Of a stretch of 7,024 nucleotides of DNA, positions 1-6,200 are shown piece after piece (positions within the stretch are counted from its first letter, which is position 1; the number at the start of each line of letters is the position of its first letter). The DNA is from an uncultured beta proteobacterium (GTDB taxonomy: Bacteria > Pseudomonadota > Gammaproteobacteria > Burkholderiales > Burkholderiaceae_C): positions 1 through 7,024 of the forward strand of contig CAIXMC010000356.1 in the NCBI GenBank assembly GCA_903920405.1. Direction: 5' to 3'. The notes under the pieces were generated by a model. The model was not told the DNA's origin. It saw nothing but the letters and a program-made list of their open reading frames with translations, and searched no databases. A program made the translations under genes and the position numbers.

Positions 1-3
1 AAA

Positions 4-25
4 CCTAGATTCCTCAGTTGACCGC
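4..25 (+). repeat. Left terminal inverted repeat of the insertion
   Basis: This 22-bp end matches the reverse complement of 216-237 at 21 of 22 positions; the only difference is at 22 (C here, A in the partner). The outermost 17 bp are identical. The two bases outside each end (AA on the left, TT on the right) also pair, which the proposed TTAAA target duplication explains. Confidence 0.85.
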
Positions 26-110
26 TTGTTATCTTCACTAAACCGTTATGAAAATTGATATTTGTGACTTCGATGGAGTTCACCCTTTGGGTGAGAGCGC
101 TACGCACCAG

Positions 111-210
111 AGTGAGCTACTGGCTACACGTCTGGGGGTGTTGTTCCTCCTTGCAGGCAGTAGCCTGCAGCGTCGTCACGCCTACCCAGACGCGCCGCCA
201 GTAGCCCACT
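111..210 (-). repeat. Long imperfect hairpin inside the insertion
   Basis: Positions 111-136 pair with 185-210 at 22 of 26 positions. Three of the four mismatches are A opposite C on the plus strand, which become U-G wobble pairs in a minus-strand transcript, leaving one unpaired position. A nested 7-bp hairpin (TGCAGGC-AGTA-GCCTGCA, 152-169) caps the structure, and partial pairing continues between them. The hairpin would sit in the 3' untranslated RNA of dnaQ, starting 22 nt past its stop codon. No run of U follows it, so it is not a typical intrinsic terminator, though it could protect the mRNA end from 3' exonucleases. Confidence 0.6.
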
Positions 211-215
211 CGGGC

Positions 216-237
216 GCGTTCAACTGAGGAATCTAGG
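216..237 (-). repeat. Right terminal inverted repeat of the insertion
   Basis: This is the partner of the repeat at 4-25. Read on the minus strand it begins CCTAGATTCCTCAGTTG. Its outer bases provide the TAG stop codon of dnaQ (233-235), so mobile-element sequence and coding sequence overlap here. Confidence 0.85.
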
Positions 238-958
238 TTAAAGCGCACGTTTCTGATGGCAGTTTGCGCCAAACTGTTTTACCCTTGCTGGATTTGTCAA
301 TTTGATTCAAGACATCTTCATGCGCTGCCAGTTCCAAGGCATTGGGGTTGATGATGGGCAAATCGAAAGTGCGCAAGTCGATCGCACTGACATTCAGATT
401 TTTGCCATGAGTGCCAAGGCTGTCATCCATCAACAACACATTTTGTCCTCGCGTGAGTCGGATGAAAACGTCGGCCAACAACTCGGCATCCAGCAGCGCT
501 CCATGCAGCGTTCTGCCTGAATGATCAACTTCCAGACGATCACACAGGGCATCGAGTGAATTGCGTTTGCCCGGGTACAAATCTTTGGCCATCACCAGGG
601 TATCGGTCACGCTGGCCACAAAGGTATTGAACTTGGGTTTGCCTATTTTGGCAAGTTCCATGTCCAAAAAACCAAGATCAAACGGCGCGTTATGAATGAT
701 GATGTCAGCGCCTTGCAAATATCCCAATATATCTTCAGCAATTTTGTCGAAGGTGGGTTTGTCTTTTAAAAATTCACTGGTGATGCCGTGAACCTTGAGG
801 GCTTCTTCGTGGCTGTCGCGCCCAGGGTTCACATAGATATGGCGGTTATTGCCGGTGAGTTTGCGATGAATCATCTCAACACAGGCAATTTCAATAATGC
901 GGTCGCCGTTTTCGGGTGACAAGCCGGTAGTTTCGGTATCTAGAAAAATTTGACGCAT
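233..958 (-). CDS. dnaQ: DNA polymerase III epsilon subunit, 3'-5' proofreading exonuclease
   Basis: DnaQ removes misincorporated nucleotides during replication as part of the Pol III core with the alpha and theta-type subunits. Starting at ATG 958 the protein has 241 residues, near the 243 of E. coli DnaQ. The DEDDh exonuclease motifs are intact: ExoI DTETTG (D7, E9), ExoII HNAPFDLGFLD (N90, D94) and ExoIII LHGALLDAE (H152, D157). QNVLLM (172-177) lies where the beta-clamp-binding motif is expected. The C-terminal region (about 180-235, ending AAHEDVLNQI...TVWRK) is the conserved alpha-binding tail. The frame is open upstream to ATG 1015, but that start would add 19 residues without family support and overlap fdx by 47 nt; 958 puts the start 10 nt after the fdx stop, with only a weak ribosome-binding site. 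The last codon and stop (ACC TAG) come wholly or partly from the inserted element, so the last few residues (about LPSETCALT) probably differ from the ancestral end; function is likely kept. Confidence 0.95.
   Translation of the reverse strand: MRQIFLDTETTGLSPENGDRIIEIACVEMIHRKLTGNNRHIYVNPGRDSHEEALKVHGITSEFLKDKPTFDKIAEDILGYLQGADIIIHNAPFDLGFLDMELAKIGKPKFNTFVASVTDTLVMAKDLYPGKRNSLDALCDRLEVDHSGRTLHGALLDAELLADVFIRLTRGQNVLLMDDSLGTHGKNLNVSAIDLRTFDLPIINPNALELAAHEDVLNQIDKSSKGKTVWRKLPSETCALT
238..242. repeat. Probable 5-bp target-site duplication (right copy)
   Basis: TTAAA directly abuts the right inverted repeat. The left copy would occupy the five bases before position 4, and only its last three (AAA, 1-3) are in the window; they agree. 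An AT-rich 4-6 bp duplication is in keeping with IS1380-family insertion. With two left bases unseen, this remains an inference. Confidence 0.45.
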
Positions 959-968
959 GGCAAACTGC

Positions 969-1307
969 TTAATGGTTTTCTTGAGCTTGGTTGATGGAAT
1001 ACTTGGGGATTTCAATCACCAGGTCCTGCTGCGCCACAATGGCCTGACAGCTTAAACGGGATTGCGACTGCAAGCCCCAGGCACGATCCAGCAGGTCGGC
1101 CTCTTTGTCTTGTGCTTCTTCCAATGAGTCAAAACCTTCGCGCACAATCACATGGCAGGTGGCACAGGCACAATTCATATCACAGGTATGTTCGATGGGA
1201 ATGTGGTTGGCCAAAAGGACTTCGCAAATGGACATCCCCTCAAAAGCTGAAACTTCAATGCCATCGGGGCAGTAGTGAGGATGGGGCAATATTTTGATAG
1301 TGGGCAT
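969..1307 (-). CDS. fdx: ISC-type [2Fe-2S] ferredoxin (adrenodoxin-like)
   Basis: This is a 112-residue cytoplasmic ferredoxin that passes single electrons to the IscS/IscU cluster-assembly machinery. The cluster ligands are C42, C48, C51 and C87 (C-X5-C-X2-C-X35-C), within HTCDMNCACATCHVIVREG and SRLSCQA. C46 is the extra non-ligand cysteine also present in E. coli Fdx. DRAWGL (75-80) and the tail VIEIPKY are hallmarks of the family, and the ENH ending recalls Burkholderiales homologues. ATG 1307 is the natural start because MPTIKILPH is the usual N-terminus. Upstream is ACAAGACCACC, a poor Shine-Dalgarno match. The gene is often the last one of an iscRSUA-hscBA-fdx operon; here no other isc gene is visible, it follows recD after 132 bp and leads into dnaQ after 10 nt, so fdx and dnaQ are probably cotranscribed. 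A candidate promoter and an inverted repeat lie upstream. Confidence 0.96.
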   Translation of the reverse strand: MPTIKILPHPHYCPDGIEVSAFEGMSICEVLLANHIPIEHTCDMNCACATCHVIVREGFDSLEEAQDKEADLLDRAWGLQSQSRLSCQAIVAQQDLVIEIPKYSINQAQENH

Positions 1308-1325
1308 GGTGGTCTTGTGATTTAC

Positions 1326-1355
1326 AGTTTCTAGGTTCGGAAATATAACCTAACT
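1326..1355 (-). promoter_or_regulatory. Inverted repeat in the fdx leader, possible operator
   Basis: On the minus strand TAGGTT (1352-1347) and AACCTA (1337-1332) form a 6-bp inverted repeat with a 9-bp AT-rich spacer. Flanking AGTT/AACT (1355-1352 and 1329-1326) extends the symmetry with a 3-base offset. It lies between the candidate promoter and the fdx start codon, where it could be a repressor site or a weak leader hairpin. I do not recognise it as an IscR box. Confidence 0.3.
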
Positions 1356-1381
1356 AAATGATTTAAAACAGTTATATAGAG

Positions 1382-1410
1382 TTTATATTGGAAAATTTGT
1401 GACTTTGCAA
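1382..1410 (-). promoter_or_regulatory. Candidate sigma70 promoter for fdx-dnaQ
   Basis: Reading the minus strand, TTGCAA (1410-1405) serves as a -35 box and TATAAA (1387-1382) as a -10 box, with 17-bp spacing. The -35 matches four of six consensus bases and the -10 matches five. Transcription would begin near 1375, giving a leader of about 68 nt before the fdx ATG. The region is the most AT-rich in the window. No hairpin terminator is seen after recD, so read-through from recBD could add to expression. Confidence 0.45.
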
Positions 1411-1416
1411 ACGATC

Positions 1417-1435
1417 CTAACCTAACCACTAACCA
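1417..1435. repeat. Short tandem repeat of CTAACCA just after recD
   Basis: CTAAC is followed by two exact copies of CTAACCA (1422-1428 and 1429-1435). The nested AACCTAACC (1419-1427) resembles AACCTAACT at 1347-1355, 72 bp away. The tract lies 5 bp past the recD stop codon and about 7 bp upstream of the candidate -35 box, where an activator site could be expected, though chance is possible in so short a tract. Confidence 0.4.
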
Positions 1436-1439
1436 AGCC

Positions 1440-3269
1440 TTACAGCCCTGTCAGTCCCCCGCTGCGCAGCACCTTCATCTCCACTGCACGCAGCAGCACA
1501 CGGGTTTGAGGAACGATCAAGGTGAGTTGCGTTTTGGCGCGGGTCATTCCGGTGTAAAGCAGCTCACGTGTGAGCACTGCTGCGCCGGTATCTGGCAGCA
1601 CCAGGGTCACATGGTCAAATTCTGAGCCTTGGGATTTGTGAACTGTCATGGCAAAAACACTCTCCACAGCATCCAGTCTGGAGGGCAATACCCAGCGGAT
1701 GCCGCCTTGCCCATTACCGTTGGCGAACGCCACGCGCAAACCCTGGCTGTGGGGCAGGCACAGGCCAATGTCGCCGTTCATTAGTTGCAGGGCGTAGTCG
1801 TTTCGCGTCACCATCACGGGGCGACCGGCATACCAGCCCTCAGGCGCAAAACCCAGGCTTGTGGCCAAGCGGCGGTTCAAAAATTCAACACCCCAAGGGC
1901 CTTCACGCACGGCACACAACACCTGAAACTCGCCCAATGCCTTTAACGCTGCCAGTGCCTGCGCGTCGCTGCATTCGTCAGATGGCATGGCTTGCAGTGC
2001 AAGAAGCCAATGCCGCCAGCCGTGTTGAACCAGATCGCTTAAATGCGAATCATTGGGCCAAGTGGGCTGCAAGCGGCTCACTGTGGCGGGTGAATCCCTG
2101 TGCCAATCGGGGGCGCGATGCCATAGATGGTGAACCCCCGCCACATCTCCTGCATTCACGGCCTTGGCCCATAGCCCAATACCGCTGCCCTCAGCAAAGC
2201 GATGGCTGGTTCGCAGCATGACGGTTTGTTGGGAAAGTGCTGTGCCATTCCCTACAAAAGCGCTCACGTCTTGCCTGGTAGTTTGAGCAATCCAGTTCAC
2301 AGTGTCTGCCGTGTAATTGCCCCACTGTGCGCCAGCACAAAGTTGTCCCATGACAGCACCTGCTTCAACCGATGCCAGTTGGTCTTTATCGCCCAGCAAA
2401 ATCAAACTGGCACTCAAAGGCACAGCAGTCAAGAGGCGTGCCATCATGTCTAAGTCAATCATCGAGGCTTCATCGACGACCACCACATCGACTGCCAATT
2501 CAGGCACAGTGTCTTGGGCTATGTTAGACCTCACTTGCAGAAGTTTGTGAAGAGTCACCGCTTTTGTGGAGACATGCTGCTGAATGGCTGTGGGCAGTTT
2601 GGCAAGTGCATAGGCGATGGACTCGGTCAATCGCGCTGCAGCCTTGCCAGTAGGAGCGGTCAATGCAATGCGCAAAGGGGCATGGGTCCGTGCGGGGTCA
2701 GACTGCAACAAGGCCAGCAAGCGCACGACCGTGGTAGTTTTTCCCGTGCCAGGGCCGCCAGTCATCAGCGTAAAACGTTGGCGAGCGGCCAAAGCACAGG
2801 CTATTTTTTGCCAGTCTGTAGTGGGTGACGATTCAAACAGGGTGTCTAGGGATTGCGCCAAATTGGCGGGCACCGGGCAAGGTTGTGCCAAACGTGCCTG
2901 GATGCTCGCGCGAATGCTTTGCTCGGCAGACCAGTTGCGGCGCAGGTACAAACGATGACCATCGAGTACCAGCGGACTGTTGGCCTCATCGCCATGAATC
3001 CAGGGCAAAGTGGCGGCGGCTTGGCTTAAATCCGTGGGCAGTAATTCCGAAAGGCGCGAATCCCATCCCAATGCCAAGGGGCCTTTGCGTTGCAGCACGT
3101 CCATATCCAAACACGCATGACCCCGTCCAAACTGCGCACTCACCAAAGAGGCTAGCAAGCTGTGGCGTGGGTCAGTGCTGGGTTGCACGGTTTGAAGGAA
3201 TTGGGCAAACGCCAAGTCCAGTGCGCTCAGAGGAAGAGTTAAGGGGGCTGTTTCAGTGGTACACATCAT
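1440..3269 (-). CDS. recD: Exodeoxyribonuclease V alpha subunit, 5'-3' helicase RecD
   Basis: RecD is the fast 5'-3' SF1B helicase motor of RecBCD, which unwinds and degrades broken duplex DNA and prepares 3' ends for RecA. The 609-residue length is essentially that of E. coli RecD (608). After an N-terminal domain of about 150 residues that contacts the rest of the complex, the helicase motifs appear in order: Walker A GGPGTGKT (171-178), Ia LTAPTGKAAARL (203-214), II VVDEASMID (D266, E267), III LLGDKDQLASVEAG (291-304), IV LRTSHRF (352-358), then MVTRNDYALQLMNGDIG (486-502), MTVHKSQGSEFD (541-552) and VI LLYTGMTRAK (570-579). ATG 3269 overlaps the recB stop as ATGA, arguing for translational coupling and one-to-one synthesis with RecB. 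A second ATG follows at once (MMC), so the true start may be one codon later. No motif is broken, and no terminator hairpin follows the stop. Confidence 0.97.
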   Translation of the reverse strand: MMCTTETAPLTLPLSALDLAFAQFLQTVQPSTDPRHSLLASLVSAQFGRGHACLDMDVLQRKGPLALGWDSRLSELLPTDLSQAAATLPWIHGDEANSPLVLDGHRLYLRRNWSAEQSIRASIQARLAQPCPVPANLAQSLDTLFESSPTTDWQKIACALAARQRFTLMTGGPGTGKTTTVVRLLALLQSDPARTHAPLRIALTAPTGKAAARLTESIAYALAKLPTAIQQHVSTKAVTLHKLLQVRSNIAQDTVPELAVDVVVVDEASMIDLDMMARLLTAVPLSASLILLGDKDQLASVEAGAVMGQLCAGAQWGNYTADTVNWIAQTTRQDVSAFVGNGTALSQQTVMLRTSHRFAEGSGIGLWAKAVNAGDVAGVHHLWHRAPDWHRDSPATVSRLQPTWPNDSHLSDLVQHGWRHWLLALQAMPSDECSDAQALAALKALGEFQVLCAVREGPWGVEFLNRRLATSLGFAPEGWYAGRPVMVTRNDYALQLMNGDIGLCLPHSQGLRVAFANGNGQGGIRWVLPSRLDAVESVFAMTVHKSQGSEFDHVTLVLPDTGAAVLTRELLYTGMTRAKTQLTLIVPQTRVLLRAVEMKVLRSGGLTGL

Positions 3270-6200
3270 GCAATCTCAGTGGCAGGGGTCTTGGAAAACG
3301 CAATATCCATCGCTTCAATCAAGGCTTTGGGGGGGTGACAGGCGTACAAGCCTGCACCGGGCTGGTCGATGCCGCGCAAAAACAAATAGAGCGCACCGCC
3401 CACATGCACGTCGTAGTCGTATCCCGGCAGTCGTGCTTTTAACAGACGGTGCAGCGCCAGCACATACAGGGTCATTTGCACATCGTAGCGGTGCGCCAAA
3501 ATGGCTTCTTGCATCTGTACCTTGTTGTAATCACGGAGCTTATTGGATTTGTAATCCAGCACATAGTAGCGGCCTGCATGTTCAATCACCAAATCAATGA
3601 AGCCCGTCAGCATCCCTTCCAATTGGCACGGGTGTAAAGCAGGGCGCGGGGCATCGGGGTGAATGTAGCGATGCATCAGACGGTCAATTTGCCAGGCATA
3701 CAGTGACTGAACTTGAAGGATAAAAGCCATCTCAGCCCAATACTGGCGTGCATTGTTAGCTCCTAATATAAGAGCGTTATTCTCAGACTCTGGTAAAGGT
3801 AAAGGCAAAGGCAAAGGCGTACTGACAATGGCAGCTATCCACTCGGTGAGCAATGTTTGTGCTTCGTCTTCCAGGTTAAATCGCTGCACTTTGCGCGCTA
3901 TCAGTTTGTGCCATGCTGCCGTACCAGAGGGTGAATGGGCAGCAGGCCAGCCGTTTTGCGCCTGCCATTGCAACAGGTCATGCAGCAATGTGCCATAAGC
4001 GCTGCCCGCCGCAAAAGAATTGAACTTGCAGGGAGAAACCTCTGCCGCGAGCACTGTTTCAGTGGCATCGGCTGAAATGTGTGCGTCAATTTGTGCATCA
4101 GACCAGCGATCGTCTTGTTCAGACTCCAACAACGCAGGCCTGGCCAAATGGGAAGTTAAGGCGCTAAAACTGGCTATCCACCAGTGGCGGGTCACATGGC
4201 GCTGGGGTTCTTTGGCAGGTTTGAAGACTTTGGCGGGTTCATCAGGGATGTAGCGTGCATCGGTAGGCATGGGCGCTGTTTGCACCATGATGTCGTTGCA
4301 TGCCCAGCCTTGCAGACGCTGTGACAAATCGTCAGTCGATGTGCGCCCCAACAACCACGACAAGGCACTGCGAACCTTGGGCGTTTTGCCATCCATGTCG
4401 CCTTTGACCTGCGCCACCCCCACCCAAATTGCTCGCTCTGCGCGGGTCAGTCCCACATAAAGCAGTCGCATGTCCTCGGCCAAGCGATCCTTATCCTTGT
4501 CGGCATCATCTTTTTCAGCACGGTAGTTGGATATGAAAGGCAAAAAAACAAGCGGGTATTGCAAGCCTTTGGATTTGTGCAGGGTAATGACCTGCACCAA
4601 ATGGGCATCGCTCTCCAGTCGCAATTGCGCCATATCGCCACTGGCCTCTGGGTGTCGCAATTGGTCTTCCAGATAACGAATCAAAGCGTTTTCCCCTTGC
4701 AGCTCCACGCTGGCAGTTTGTAATACATCGCCCAAATGCAGCAGGTTGGTCAGCGACCGTTCGCCGTTGTCATTACCATTTTGTGAATTCTGCATGCGCA
4801 ACGGAATGTGCTGGTCGTGCAGCAGGTGGTGCAACATGGGCAAAAAGCCCTGGCGCTGCCACAGGCCTTGCCAATGGTGAAAACGCTCGGTCAAATCGTC
4901 CCAGGCTGATTCATGGTGAAACAGGGTTTCAAGCTCGTCCCATGATTGTCCCCACACCTTCGTACACAGGGCTGCCCGGATGAGTCGGGTGTCACGCGGG
5001 TTGGCGATTGCCCTCAAAATGCGCCACAAATCCAAAGCCTGCTGCGTGGCAAACACACTGTCGCGATCTGACAAATACACACTGCGAACACCACGCTCCG
5101 ACAAGGCTTTGCGAATGGCGCGTGCTTCATTCCAACTGCGTACCAACACGGCCATATTTCCAGGTGCTGCCGCGCCACGCTGAAGCAAATCCACCATTTG
5201 TGTGGCAAACACTTGCGCCAATGCTGTTGTCACCTTGTCTTTGGCGACACTATCACATGGGGTCAAGTGCCAGACGGTCATGGCGGGGTGCGCCTGCCCC
5301 TGTATTTGCAACGGCAAAACCGATGGGTTGCAAGCATGCACGCCTTCAAAAGGAATCTGTCCAAACGGCTTGTCAGCACGTTCAAATACATGGTTTATCG
5401 CTGCCACCACACCTTCGGCAGAGCGGTAATTGCCCGTGAGGGTGTGAATGGCATCGGCCTGGCTGCGCGCAGTCAGGTAGGTGTTCAAATCTGCCCCGCG
5501 AAAGCTGTAAATGGCCTGCTTGGGGTCACCAATCACAATCAACCCTGTGTCCAAGGTGCTGTCAGACTTGCCATAAATTCTGGACAATGTGCCGTATTGC
5601 CAAGGGTCAGTGTCTTGAAATTCATCCACCAAAGCCACCGGATATTGTTGGCGTATGGCAGAGGCCAGCCGCCCATCAGGGGCTTGGCAGGCGCGGTAGA
5701 GGTTTTGCAACAAATCTGAAAAATCAAACTGAGACAGACGTTCTTTGGCTTGTTGGTACGCAGCGCCAATTTCATACGCAGCGTGAGCTAACAGTTGTTC
5801 ACGGACTTGAGGTTCTTGCCGAGCGTGCTGAACAAAACGGTCAAAATGTTCAAACGCAGGGTATTTGCTGGCATCGTCCCAATTTTTTTGCAGCAAGGTT
5901 GTCAAGGAAAACCGCTCCAGGAGGGTGATCGCAGACTCCTTGTCCTTACTCTTCATTTGCGCGATGGACTCACCCTGTGCCCAGGTTGCCAGCTTGCCAG
6001 GCCAGATAGTCAGATAACTTCTGAGCCTTCTGGCAGCAATGGTTTGATGGAGCAGGTCAATGAGTGCCGTCGTGCAGGCAGAGCGTGCCGCACTCTCTAG
6101 CGTTTGAAATTGGCTTTGCCACTGCTCCCAATTCTCTATCAGCACATCGGGCGTTTGAGAGGGCGCTGTGATGGCTTGCGGAGTTTTATCGGCCTGCGCC

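Larger units (their letters stand above)
4..237. mobile_element. MITE-like non-autonomous insertion with IS1380-type ends
   Basis: The two ends are inverted copies: CCTAGATTCCTCAGTTG at 4-20 is matched perfectly by the reverse complement at 221-237, and the match extends to 22 bp with one mismatch. The unit is 234 bp, far too short for a transposase. The CCTAGATTC start resembles the terminal repeats of the IS1380 family as I remember them for ISEcp1; this is recognition, not a search. TTAAA follows the right end (238-242), and the three bases before the left end are AAA, as expected for a 5-bp target duplication cut by the window edge. The interior has a 6-bp hairpin (TCACCC-TTT-GGGTGA, 80-94), a large hairpin (111-210), and one 59-codon plus-strand frame (48-227) that I do not consider a convincing gene. 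It inserted into the 3' end of dnaQ. It could also be a relic of a longer IS. Confidence 0.72.

Noticed and set aside
111..210. Intrinsic terminator for dnaQ
   Set aside because: The stem is strong but far longer than usual terminators and no U-rich run follows it in the transcript direction.
1330..1338. Second remnant of the CCTAGATT element in the fdx upstream region (TCTAGGTTC)
   Set aside because: Only about 7-8 bases agree with the element end and no partner repeat is present; this is within chance.
1326..1355. IscR binding site controlling fdx
   Set aside because: The inverted repeat does not fit the type 1 or type 2 IscR consensus that I remember.
2825..3442. 205-codon plus-strand open frame opposite recD and recB
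   Set aside because: It lies wholly antisense to two well-supported genes with intact motifs; its product is rich in Cys, Arg and Trp, resembles no family I know, and looks like a mirror of the coding frame.
5198..5719. 173-codon plus-strand open frame opposite recB
   Set aside because: It is antisense to the conserved RecB helicase core, with no recognisable domain or start signal.
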